Below, in pieces: positions 16,899 to 25,343 of a stretch of DNA of 64,000 bases. The stretch is from Chryseobacterium phosphatilyticum (lineage in GTDB: Bacteria > Bacteroidota > Bacteroidia > Flavobacteriales > Weeksellaceae). The position numbers and the translations under genes were made by a program. Each line of letters begins with the position of its first letter. Positions within the stretch are counted from its first letter, which is position 1. The stretch is from contig NZ_PPED02000006.1 of the NCBI RefSeq assembly GCF_002899825.2, forward strand, positions 124,001 to 188,000, written 5' to 3'. The notes under the pieces are model-generated. The model did no database searches. It was not told the DNA's origin and saw only the letters and a program-made list of their open reading frames with translations.

Positions 16899-17042
16899 AT
16901 GACACAAATGGATACAGATAGTGTCGGAGAACTCTATACCCGTTCCATTTTCACAAAAAGTAAAAAACATTTTTCAACCGGTTACAAAATGTATATTTCT
17001 TCAAAGCCCATATCCAATTTTATAATAAAGAAAGATGAATAA
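16899..17042 (+). CDS. Small protein overlapping the SPASM maturase start, possible operon member
   Basis: 47 residues from the ATG at 16899; the frame stays open to an earlier ATG at 16824 inside the end of the ATP-grasp gene, giving about 72 residues. It lies 4 bp after the ATP-grasp stop, and its stop overlaps the start of the next gene by 8 bp, the geometry of translational coupling. The sequence (Ser/Thr/Lys rich, for example YTRSIFTKSKKHFSTGYKMY) is not recognised. It could be a small cofactor of the system or a chance frame. No homologue comparison was possible. Confidence 0.45.
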   Translation: MTQMDTDSVGELYTRSIFTKSKKHFSTGYKMYISSKPISNFIIKKDE

Positions 17043-17994
17043 ATATTTGAATATTTTTTCTTTTTGCAAAGTGATTGAGGGAAAAGAAAATGCCATTATA
17101 TGTGATTTTCAAAAGAAAAATATAAAATACGTCCCCTCTTCAATGGTGGAAGTAATCAAAATGCTTACAACTCTACCCTACGCCGAAGTAGAAAATACGT
17201 TCTCAGACCAAAAATATATTTTTGAAAGTTACGTCAATTTATTGTTGGTAGAAAAGTTTGCATTTTTCTCAGATCTCCGGGATGAGTTTACTCCCATATC
17301 AGATACATGGGAATCACCTCAGGTCATCAATAATGCTATCATAGAGTACCAATTTGAAAACTATAATATTACTCATCTTATTGAACAGCTTGATGACTTA
17401 AATTGCCAGTTTCTGGAAATCCGGTTTTTAGATTGTGGAAAAGAAAAGCTTGCCTCAATAGAAGAAATACTACAATACTGCGATGATCTGGTTTTGAGAT
17501 CAATTAAAATATACATTCCTTATATCAGCCAAAAAGGTTCACTACAGATTTATCACAGGTTAAAAAAGTTTAAAAAATTGGAGGCTATGGTATTTTATGG
17601 ATCAGATAGAACAAAGGCGAACTATGCTTTGCAAAATATTCTGTTCACCAAAAAAGACATGGAATATATAAGGAAAAAAAACTTTGATGATACAGACTTA
17701 ATTATTGACTTTGAATACTATAGAGAATCCCTTCAATACAATCCTTATTACAATAAAAAAATAGGTATTGATTATCTGGGAAATGTGAAAAATTGTTTAA
17801 AAAATGAATCTGTATTCGGTAATGTAAACAAAAATAATATTATCCAAATACTAAAAGAAACAGATATTAAGGAGCTTTGGCATGTATCGCATGATATGAT
17901 ACTTGGTTTGAAGGATGATGAATTAAGATACAACCGACTTATTTCAAACAACCTTAGAAAAACATCAGAAGGCTTATATGAAATAATAAATTAA
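17035..17994 (+). CDS. gwsS: SPASM-type peptide maturase of grasp-with-spasm system, SPASM cysteines lost
   Basis: 319 residues. The opening MNKYLNIFSFCKVIEG and the C-terminal stretch KKIGIDYLGNVKNC (Cys254) followed by FGNV match the grasp-with-spasm SPASM-domain maturase. In that family a cysteine motif of the form CxxCExRYxCxxC is expected next. Here the aligned segment is LKDDELRYNRLIS (292-304): the frame residues DELRY remain, but the four cysteines are replaced by Leu292, Asp295, Arg301 and Ser304. The protein ends 15 residues later, shorter than usual. No CxxxCxxC radical-SAM motif is present. It probably cannot hold the usual auxiliary Fe-S cluster and may act as a peptide-binding partner. 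Next gene starts 8 bp on. Confidence 0.83.
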   Translation: MNKYLNIFSFCKVIEGKENAIICDFQKKNIKYVPSSMVEVIKMLTTLPYAEVENTFSDQKYIFESYVNLLLVEKFAFFSDLRDEFTPISDTWESPQVINNAIIEYQFENYNITHLIEQLDDLNCQFLEIRFLDCGKEKLASIEEILQYCDDLVLRSIKIYIPYISQKGSLQIYHRLKKFKKLEAMVFYGSDRTKANYALQNILFTKKDMEYIRKKNFDDTDLIIDFEYYRESLQYNPYYNKKIGIDYLGNVKNCLKNESVFGNVNKNNIIQILKETDIKELWHVSHDMILGLKDDELRYNRLISNNLRKTSEGLYEIIN

Positions 17995-18002
17995 AACAGG
18001 CC

Positions 18003-20192
18003 ATGGGAAAGTTCATTTTTTTTAAACAGCTCGAGAGCGCTGATTGTGGAGCGACCTGCCTTAAAATGATAGCGCAGTTCTACAATCGAAAGATAGATAT
18101 CAGATACCTGCGGGATATAGCTTATACAAATAAAAACGGAGTAACGTTATCCTCCCTGATTAATGCGGCCGATACCATTGGGTTTGAAACTCTTCCCGCA
18201 CAAATAACTTTCGACCAGTTATGTAATCAAGTTCCACTGCCTGCAATATTACATTGGAAAAACACCCATTATGTGGTGGCCTATAAATCCGAAAAGAAAA
18301 AAAACAAACAGTTCATTCATATCGCTGATCCTGCTTATGGAAAGCTAAAATTACAGCAAAATGAAATGGAATCCCTGTGGAATGTAGATCACGAGAAAAA
18401 TGGAATCGCTCTCCTTTTTGAACCTAATGATAACTTTAACCCTAATATTGATAGTGAAGTAAAAAAAATTAAATTTTCATACTTCTTACAGTATCTTAAG
18501 CCGGTATATGGAAAATTGGCTCTTATATTCACATTAATATTATTAATCGCCTCATTTAATTTTCTTTATCCTTATATCAATCAGCAATTGGTTGACAGAG
18601 GGGTTAAGGATAAAAGTGTATATTTTATTATATACTTTCTCTCTGCACAGTTTATAACCTATACATCTTCCATGATCATGGAGTTTGTTCAAGGATGGAT
18701 GTTTCTTACAGTCAAGATCAGGTTTGGGTTGAAACTGGTCAACGACTTTCTAATTAAACTGATGAAGATGCCTCTTTCATTTTTTGAAAACAAGCTATCA
18801 TCAGACATCCTTTTAAGAATAGCCGATCATGAGAAAATTGAGAACTTTTTTTCTCAGAATACCATGCAATTCATTATTTCTGTTCTCTCTTTTTTAATTT
18901 TCTCAATTGTTCTCATTCAATACTCTCATTATATTTTCCTGGTCTTTTTTACAGGCTCAATTATTTCCGTATTATGGGTATTATGGTTTCATAAAGCCAG
19001 AAAATTTCTGAATTACAAAAAATTTGAACTTGAGTCTTTGAACAGAAATATATTGTACGAAGTTGTCAACGGTATCTCTGATATAAAAATCAACAATTTC
19101 GAAGTCAAGAAAGTAAAAGAATGGAGAAATGTACAGGATGAGTTGGTTGAAGTCAATAGAAAAAATTTAAAATTATCTAATACTCAGGAATTTGGAATTA
19201 ATTATTTAACCCAGATAAAAAACACTATTATTCTGGGCCTGGCAGCTTTTATGGTTATTGAAGATTCTATTACATTGGGAACCATGCTGGCAATTTCATT
19301 CATTATTGGCCAGCTCAATGCTCCCTTAGAACATTTTGTCCTATTCATATATTCATTACAAGATGCTAAAATAAGTTTAGAAAGATTAATTGATGTATAT
19401 GAAAAGAAAGATGAAGAGGATATATCGGGCGATTCCAACAATGAAATTTCCGCTGATGGTGATATTATCTTTAAAAATGTAAGCTTCGGTTACCAGAATC
19501 CTAACGAGTACAAAATTTTTGAAAACCTAAATTTAACGTTAAAATCCAATAGTACCACTGCTATTGTAGGAACAAGTGGTAGTGGCAAAACAACCCTTAT
19601 AAAACTACTCATGAAGTTTTATGAACCATTTTCAGGACAGGTATTCCTAAATGACAGATCCATTGAAAAATTCAATTTTAATAAATGGAGAGAAAAAATA
19701 AGCGTGGTCTTTCAGGATGGATATATATTTTCAGACACTGTTAAAGGAAATATCGTAATGGGGCAAGATTATGAGGAAAAAAAATTCAATCATATCATCT
19801 CCCAAACAAATTTAGATGAGCTTATCGATATCCTTCCTCAAAATGCAGAAACAAAAATCGGCGAAAATGGATTGGGCTTAAGTAAAGGGCAACAACAGCG
19901 CATCCTTATTGCGAGAGCAATGTACAAAAACCCGGAAATTCTTATTTTAGACGAAGCAACAAGTGCATTGGATTCTGTAAATGAAAAGATCATCCATCAC
20001 AACCTACAAAATTTCTTCAAAGGAAAAACAGTTATCATCATTGCTCATAGACTGTCAACCGTAAAAAATGCTGATCAGATACTAGTTTTAAAGCAAGGAA
20101 CAGTGGTGGAAGTTGGAAATCATCAGCAATTGGTAGATAACAAAAAAGAATATTATACCCTGGTAAAAAATCAACTGGAACTTGACAGCTGA
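18003..20192 (+). CDS. Peptidase-containing ABC transporter (C39, PCAT-type) for peptide export
   Basis: 729 residues with three parts. The N-terminal C39 cysteine protease has the triad Cys15 (DCGATCL), His89 (NTHYVV) and Asp109 (IADP), with Gln9 for the oxyanion hole. A six-helix membrane domain covers about 165-440. The ATPase has Walker A GTSGSGKT near 523, signature GLSKGQQQR near 625 and Walker B ILILDEAT near 645. C39 transporters cut after double-Gly leaders and export the core peptide. All three precursors in this region have such leaders, and this is the only exporter in the window. It therefore fits the grasp-with-spasm operon directly and may also serve the LanB-type peptide. Confidence 0.95.
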   Translation: MGKFIFFKQLESADCGATCLKMIAQFYNRKIDIRYLRDIAYTNKNGVTLSSLINAADTIGFETLPAQITFDQLCNQVPLPAILHWKNTHYVVAYKSEKKKNKQFIHIADPAYGKLKLQQNEMESLWNVDHEKNGIALLFEPNDNFNPNIDSEVKKIKFSYFLQYLKPVYGKLALIFTLILLIASFNFLYPYINQQLVDRGVKDKSVYFIIYFLSAQFITYTSSMIMEFVQGWMFLTVKIRFGLKLVNDFLIKLMKMPLSFFENKLSSDILLRIADHEKIENFFSQNTMQFIISVLSFLIFSIVLIQYSHYIFLVFFTGSIISVLWVLWFHKARKFLNYKKFELESLNRNILYEVVNGISDIKINNFEVKKVKEWRNVQDELVEVNRKNLKLSNTQEFGINYLTQIKNTIILGLAAFMVIEDSITLGTMLAISFIIGQLNAPLEHFVLFIYSLQDAKISLERLIDVYEKKDEEDISGDSNNEISADGDIIFKNVSFGYQNPNEYKIFENLNLTLKSNSTTAIVGTSGSGKTTLIKLLMKFYEPFSGQVFLNDRSIEKFNFNKWREKISVVFQDGYIFSDTVKGNIVMGQDYEEKKFNHIISQTNLDELIDILPQNAETKIGENGLGLSKGQQQRILIARAMYKNPEILILDEATSALDSVNEKIIHHNLQNFFKGKTVIIIAHRLSTVKNADQILVLKQGTVVEVGNHQQLVDNKKEYYTLVKNQLELDS

Positions 20193-20283
20193 TAAAAAGG
20201 AATATGTATTATATTTTCTTACAGCATTATTGCCAGATCACATTGCAGAAACCTTCTTACTCAAAATATAACTTATAATTTTA

Positions 20284-20318
20284 CAAAAAATCACTCACAG
20301 TACTGTAAGTGATTTTTT
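20284..20318. terminator. Bidirectional terminator after the ABC transporter
   Basis: ATCACTCACAG pairs with CTGTAAGTGAT (one mismatch) flanked by A and T runs, between the convergent exporter and delta-60 repeat genes. It can stop both transcripts. Confidence 0.75.
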
Positions 20319-20344
20319 TGATTTTCTTATTAAGTTCCGGAAAG

Positions 20345-21784
20345 CTATCCTTTCACCATTTTATGGGTGATAATTTTTCCGGTCTTTGTAGTTGCTATAA
20401 TAACATACACTCCTTTGATAAGACCTGTTACGTTTACAGATTTTCCAATTGTGGAAATTTGATGAACCACTCTTCCTGAAAGATCTGTTATTTTAATATG
20501 AGAAACCTCTTCAGAAAAATGAAGAATTTCACTTACCGGATTCGGATACACTATTATTTCTTCTTTCTTATTAAAATCTTTCACAGACAATGTTGCAACT
20601 TCATTAAGACGAGCAATCCTGTTTCGATCTACTCCTTTATAGCTGGTAAAATACCCACCAACGACAATTTTTCCGTCAGCTTGTATTGAAATAGTTTCTA
20701 CATTACTGAGTGTTCCAAAAAAACCGGTTCCAATGTCAAATGAAGTATCCAGACTTCCGTTTGCATTAATACGGGCGAGACATCTTCTGGCAATTCCATT
20801 ATAGCTTATAAAACCGCCCCCTAATAGTATTTTCCCATCTGATTGTAAGGCGATATGATTCACAAAATAATTATCAACGCCTCCAACTACAGCAAACGTT
20901 GTATCTACATTTCCATTTGTATTTAAACGCACAATCCGGTTTTGAGTGGCTCCCTTATAAGTTGTAAAATATCCCCCAACCAGAATTTTATCATCAGGTT
21001 GAACGACAATTGTTTGAACAACCGCTCCGCTGGGGCTACCACCAAATCCTGTTCCAATATTAAACGAACTGTCAATAGCACCATTCGTATTCAGACGGGC
21101 AATATAATTTACATTATTGACAGAATAAGTTTTGAAACTTCCACCCACCAAAATTTTACCGTCAGATTGTAAAGCAATTGTCTTAACATCTGCATTAAAA
21201 CCTGAACCGATCACAAAGGAAGTATCTATACTACCATCTGTATTAAGACGGGCAATGCGTTGTCGTGCTGTTCCGTTATAGTCTGTAAATCGGCCGCCCA
21301 CCAAAATTTTTCCGTCAGGTTGCATAGCAATCGTATTGACAAATGCCATCCCTCCGCTTGTTGTGAGCCCACTTCCCATAGCAAAAGAGGTATCTATACT
21401 TCCATCTGTGTTCAACCGTATAATACTGTTTTGAGTAATTCCGTTGTATGAGGTAAAGTCACCCCCCACAAGGATTTTACCATCCGCTTGTAAAACAATA
21501 GTGTAAACAACAGCATTAAATCCTGCTCCCACGTTAAAAGAAGTATCAAGACTTCCATCCGCATTCAAACGGGCAATATTATTTCTGGATACCCCTTTAT
21601 AGGTAGTAAACCAACCTCCGGCAAGGATTTTCCCGTCTGATTGTACAGCAGTAGTCATTACCGCGTTATCAAATCCAGCTTCAACAATAAAGGAGGTGTC
21701 GAGATCTACATAGGTCTGTGCCCAAGTTTTTCCACCCCATAACGATAAGACAAAAATGGTTATAAGAAATAAAATTCTTTTCAT
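20345..21784 (-). CDS. Delta-60 repeat beta-propeller protein, T9SS-secreted
   Basis: 479 residues from the ATG at 21784 (MKRILFLITIFVLSLWGGKTWAQ, a clear signal peptide). An upstream in-frame ATG at 21868 only adds a non-signal extension. Seven tandem repeats of about 47-57 residues carry the delta-60 pattern xQxDGKIlvGGxFTxYxG...IaRLNxDGSlDTSF, expected to fold as a propeller. Residues about 408-479 form a T9SS type A sorting domain (IIVYPNPVSEIL ... GVYVIIATTKTGK...KMVKG), so the protein is exported and displayed or released. Function beyond this is unknown. Confidence 0.9.
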   Translation of the reverse strand: MKRILFLITIFVLSLWGGKTWAQTYVDLDTSFIVEAGFDNAVMTTAVQSDGKILAGGWFTTYKGVSRNNIARLNADGSLDTSFNVGAGFNAVVYTIVLQADGKILVGGDFTSYNGITQNSIIRLNTDGSIDTSFAMGSGLTTSGGMAFVNTIAMQPDGKILVGGRFTDYNGTARQRIARLNTDGSIDTSFVIGSGFNADVKTIALQSDGKILVGGSFKTYSVNNVNYIARLNTNGAIDSSFNIGTGFGGSPSGAVVQTIVVQPDDKILVGGYFTTYKGATQNRIVRLNTNGNVDTTFAVVGGVDNYFVNHIALQSDGKILLGGGFISYNGIARRCLARINANGSLDTSFDIGTGFFGTLSNVETISIQADGKIVVGGYFTSYKGVDRNRIARLNEVATLSVKDFNKKEEIIVYPNPVSEILHFSEEVSHIKITDLSGRVVHQISTIGKSVNVTGLIKGVYVIIATTKTGKIITHKMVKG

Positions 21785-21996
21785 AAAGAGTAAGTTATTA
21801 GTTTGATTATTAAGCATGGAAATATATTTCCAATGAATAAGAGACAAATATATAATATATAAAAACAATTTGATCAGGACCTATTATATTTTATTGAGTC
21901 GGGTTTTCATTTTATACTCTACAATGAAAATCGTCTTCAGATGCTATAGAAGCATATAATTATAGGGGTTAATCGATAGAAATTTTAACGATATAA

Positions 21997-22030
21997 AAAA
22001 AGACACTCACATTTCTGTAAGTGTCTGATT
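21997..22030 (-). terminator. Displaced terminator of the tRNA-Met gene
   Basis: GACACTCAC ... GTAAGTGTC hairpin with an A-run on one side and GATTTT on the other, directly next to the 3' tRNA half at 22036. It equals the terminator beside the intact tRNA except for changes in the distal arm. Confidence 0.55.
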
Positions 22031-22080
22031 TTATGTGGTCCCACCTGGGCTCGAACCAGGGACCACCTGATTATGAGTCA
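22017..22080. repeat. Left attachment repeat with tRNA 3' half
   Basis: 64 bp identical to 29515-29578. Positions 22036-22080 are the last 45 bases of a tRNA-Met (minus strand), from within the anticodon arm to the discriminator; sequence beyond 22080 no longer matches tRNA. The surrounding gap 21785-22289 otherwise holds only the displaced terminator, CTTGCAA repeats (22185, 22197) and AT-rich DNA. Confidence 0.88.
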
Positions 22081-22289
22081 TAACCGAAAAATTATAACTT
22101 ACTATAATTCAAGGGGACAATATAGGGGAAACTCTCCTTTAGTTTGATGATTTAATAGGTATTTTGACTATGTTGTAAAAAGTTCTTGCAACAAATCTTG
22201 CAGGAATTTTGGAATTGGAGCATACAGAACTCTTCTTTATCCCGAATGATTTAAGCGTGACCTTTTGAATTTGTTATAACCATTACAGA

Positions 22290-23357
22290 TCATTCTTTTT
22301 TATGATCTGATCTAGATAAAGGTTTATCTCTTAGTGGGTGAGATAAAAAATCTAATAGATTTTCATTGACAGGCAATCTTTCCATATTCAAACGTTCTGT
22401 CCATGATGGTAACTGGTCTTTTGACATCCGATCTATTAAAAAAGAGTCCCAACTACTATTATTGATTAAGTTTCTCACATTTGATACATCTTCTTGCATT
22501 CTTCTTGCGTTCATGTAATCCCAAGCATTATTCATATTGATTATTTTTTGTTCTTCTTCAATCATATCAGAAGTTACAGGAATTTTCACCCATTTAAAGG
22601 CTTCCGAAAGTTTATCCGTTAATCTAATATTTTTCTTATCTCCAACTCGATCTTTAAACTCTTCTAATAACCAATCATTCAAATAACAGTTCTCTTTGTC
22701 AATAGTACCATAATCCCCATCTCGAGTAACAATAATAATGTTTTTGTCTTCGCCAATTGCACAATTTATTATCCATTCCCAATTTATAGCATCTCCTATG
22801 GAATTATCATCTTTTTTACGAGGTGGATATCCTAAAGTGAATCTTTTACTAGCAAGGTCTCTGATTTCAAACCTTCTTTCATCATTACGACTTAGATTAA
22901 TTTTCCTTGAAGTTTTAAAAATTTTTTCCAAGGATATATAAACCCTATCATATTCATTAGGCTTTTTTAAAATCTGTTCAATAGTTTCTTTTATCTTTGA
23001 TTGCTCTATTTCGATATCTTTTTTTGAATTTTTTATTTTTTCAAGAGATTCATGATCACTGACAATAGCAGGATAACTAATTCCAATCACAGGTTTTTTT
23101 GCTGTTTCAAAAATAGATTCACGAATAGCACTTTGCCTGTTTTTCTTAAACTCCATTTCAACCTGATTAGATGTAATAATCAATTCTTCATGATCAATAA
23201 TTTCATTTAGATATTTGATCGAAACATTGTTTCTAATACGATAAAAATCTAAAAATATATTAGTATCAATAAAAATTAAAGTCTCAAAGTTCTTTTCTAT
23301 TTTCTTTTTAGCTGCTGTGGAAGAGATATCTTCATTCTTATTTAATTTTTTTGTCAT
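22290..23357 (-). CDS. PIN-domain protein (putative RNase) of the island
   Basis: 355 residues. The PIN fold is readable from three acidic sites: FIDTNIFLDFYR (near residue 30-42), a mid-domain SIGDAINWEWII and IIIVTRDGDYG. The wide spacing and charged helical insert resemble larger PIN-like proteins (PIN_8/DUF4935 style) found near conflict systems. PIN enzymes are metal-dependent RNases, so a cytoplasmic RNA-cleaving role is expected but not shown. The region after about 265 is unrecognised. It follows the 319-residue HEPN-motif gene by 15 bp on the same strand, so the two are probably one operon. Confidence 0.78.
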   Translation of the reverse strand: MTKKLNKNEDISSTAAKKKIEKNFETLIFIDTNIFLDFYRIRNNVSIKYLNEIIDHEELIITSNQVEMEFKKNRQSAIRESIFETAKKPVIGISYPAIVSDHESLEKIKNSKKDIEIEQSKIKETIEQILKKPNEYDRVYISLEKIFKTSRKINLSRNDERRFEIRDLASKRFTLGYPPRKKDDNSIGDAINWEWIINCAIGEDKNIIIVTRDGDYGTIDKENCYLNDWLLEEFKDRVGDKKNIRLTDKLSEAFKWVKIPVTSDMIEEEQKIINMNNAWDYMNARRMQEDVSNVRNLINNSSWDSFLIDRMSKDQLPSWTERLNMERLPVNENLLDFLSHPLRDKPLSRSDHKKE

Positions 23358-23372
23358 AATATTTTTTTTACT

Positions 23373-24332
23373 CTACAAAAATTCTATATTCTCTAAAGTC
23401 AGTTTTAATCTCATCCAAAAATCAGTAATCATTGCTGGTAATATTTCATTTAATTTAACGTCGTCATTAAAAAATCTTCTACGATTTTTAAAAACTTTGA
23501 TAATCCCATTTTCAAAATCTGGGAGTAAAATAAATTTCTCAATTACTTTTTTATCCTTAATCACTTGATAAACTTTTGGAATACTATCTATCGAGGCATT
23601 ATGAACTATTTCATTTCTCAAATACATTATTATTTTAATGTCATTTGAGAATTCAAATAAAGAATTTGGATAGTATGCAAGTTTGATCTTTTTTTGATCT
23701 CCATAAAGGATATCTTTAGATTTTAATTTTGGATACTTCTCGAAATCTAAATTTAGATTCTCAATCTCGTATGCTAATTTTGTAACAAAATCTAATTGAC
23801 TATATAAATTTATAAATAGATAATTTACAATTGAAGTAATATTAACAACTATTGGTCCTGATGCATATTGAATACCATTATCAACAATCGTATAATTTTC
23901 TGCTACTAAAAAATTATTTTCATTAAGAAGCTTGTAAAAATTTCCCACTAGATATTTAGTTTCTAAAACAGAATTTTGAATACTACTTATTAGATTTTCA
24001 ACGTCGTAATAATATAAGAGTTTGTTCAATGTTTTTTTATCCTCAATTTCACTGTAAGTTTTTTCAAATTCTAACTTTGATATTCTAATTTCAGCATCAA
24101 TCCCAGCATAAGCTACAAATGGAAATATAGGACATGAATTAAGAAAATGTAAATTCTCAACTTTTCCAAAGATACTAATAGCTATTTTATTTCTTAAGCG
24201 GATACATATATTTTCTATCTCTAGTGTCAAATCACCTTCTTTGAAAATAAAATCTTTAATAATATTTTCGGTTATAAAAAACTTTTCTTCAGACGGAGAC
24301 TCAGACGGTATCCCATTAATATTATAAAACAT
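23373..24332 (-). CDS. HEPN-motif protein of the island, unknown function
   Basis: 319 residues, mostly helical in appearance with Lys/Ile/Asn-rich composition. Near residue 230 it carries YLRNEIVHNAS, an Rx4H arrangement (R-NEIV-H) as in HEPN ribonuclease domains, within a run of amphipathic helices. No other motif is recognised. The partner gene downstream encodes a PIN protein 15 bp away and a 94-residue gene lies 56 bp upstream. The trio could be a toxin-antitoxin-like or abortive-infection module. HEPN assignment rests on a short motif and is tentative. Confidence 0.7.
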   Translation of the reverse strand: MFYNINGIPSESPSEEKFFITENIIKDFIFKEGDLTLEIENICIRLRNKIAISIFGKVENLHFLNSCPIFPFVAYAGIDAEIRISKLEFEKTYSEIEDKKTLNKLLYYYDVENLISSIQNSVLETKYLVGNFYKLLNENNFLVAENYTIVDNGIQYASGPIVVNITSIVNYLFINLYSQLDFVTKLAYEIENLNLDFEKYPKLKSKDILYGDQKKIKLAYYPNSLFEFSNDIKIIMYLRNEIVHNASIDSIPKVYQVIKDKKVIEKFILLPDFENGIIKVFKNRRRFFNDDVKLNEILPAMITDFWMRLKLTLENIEFL

Positions 24333-24388
24333 CCTTTCAATTCTATTATTTCATTTACTATATTTAAATTTCTAGAATACAATTTAAT

Positions 24389-24673
24389 TTATATAAATCT
24401 AATTAAATTTATAAAAGTGAAAGAATTAGAAATCACAACTATTATTTTCTTTTCATGATCAGAAGGTTTTAAAATATCTAAATTTTGAGAAATTTTTATT
24501 TTATTATTTTCAAGTTTAAATTCATATTTCTCCCGAAATATAATATCAGTATAAAAAGGTTTATGCTCTGTACCAATATTACTGTTTAATTGAACAGCAT
24601 TTTCTGTTATTTCCAAAAGGTATTCATCATTATAAAATTTCCCAATTAAATCTGCTCTATTAAGATTACTCAT
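24389..24673 (-). CDS. Small island protein, unknown function
   Basis: 94 residues (MSNLNRADLIGKFYNDEYLL...). It has short beta-like segments and a hydrophobic end (IIVVISNSFTFINLIRFI); no family is recognised. It precedes the HEPN-motif gene on the same strand, with 56 bp between them, so it may be the first gene of that operon and a candidate regulator or antitoxin by position alone. Confidence 0.55.
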   Translation of the reverse strand: MSNLNRADLIGKFYNDEYLLEITENAVQLNSNIGTEHKPFYTDIIFREKYEFKLENNKIKISQNLDILKPSDHEKKIIVVISNSFTFINLIRFI

Positions 24674-24969
24674 TTTTCTATATTTTTGCTTTAAACCGTT
24701 TCATTTGCATTAAGATTCCGCAACAAGTATCTATTATCTATTTGTTCCAAACCAATTTTCGAAACTACAATTTTTACCACAATAGTGCCTCCGTATTTTT
24801 ACGGATTATAAAATAATATTATTACATTTATAGGAACAAAACATATTAATATAATAAGAAGTTAAACTCTAAGTCAAAATATGATTTCTAAAACTTTTAA
24901 TTCTTTTTCAAATTGTTGAATTGATTGTGGTTCCGATTAATTGATCACCCATTTGCAATTTAAATAAAT

Positions 24970-25181
24970 CTTTAAAAGAAATATCTGAAAAACTTCAATT
25001 GTCAATTACTTTACAATTGAAGACAGCCAGAGACTCATATGCAACAGTCTTAAGAAGAAATGGAGTTTCTATTGATACAATATCTGAAATGTTATCACAT
25101 TCAAATACGATTGTGACAAAACACTATCTTGACAGTTTGGATACGGAAACGATATTCAAAGTAAATGATCATTTAATATAA
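24970..25181 (+). pseudogene. Tyrosine recombinase (integrase) C-terminal remnant
   Basis: The reading frame encodes NKSLKEISEKLQLSI then TARDSYATVLRRNGVS, ISEMLSHSNTIVTKHYL and LDTETIFKVNDHL. This is the end of a Bacteroidota phage-type integrase, including the box-II Arg, a His in LSHSN and the Tyr nucleophile in KHYL. The box-II His is Asp. An in-frame stop (TGA) lies about 15 bases before this stretch and no N-terminal or first catalytic-Arg region is found upstream, so the gene is a fragment. A 60-residue frame from the ATG at 24999 is open but would not be an active recombinase. The flanking gaps (24674-24969 and 25182-25343) hold nothing else recognised. Confidence 0.75.
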
Positions 25182-25343
25182 GTAGAATTAAGACTTCTCA
25201 AACTTTAAATACCCTAATAATAAGTCATTTCCTAAATTGGAGTAGTTAAATACTCTAACGTTATGAATGAAATATGTTTTCTTACAAAATTTTTATTTTT
25301 AATACTAATTGTTTAGATTTACTCTTCTAAAATTTCAATTGGA

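Noticed and set aside
20450..21740. Tandem DNA repeats as a CRISPR array
   Set aside because: The repeats are about 140-170 bp, coding, and correspond to delta-60 protein repeats; no short identical repeats with unique spacers exist.
22036..22080. Second tRNA-Met gene
   Set aside because: Only the 3' 45 bases are present; there is no 5' half, so it cannot form a tRNA. It is the duplicated attachment site.
24999..25181. Small intact gene of 60 residues
   Set aside because: The sequence is the end of an integrase whose frame continues upstream of this ATG to a stop; better described as a remnant.
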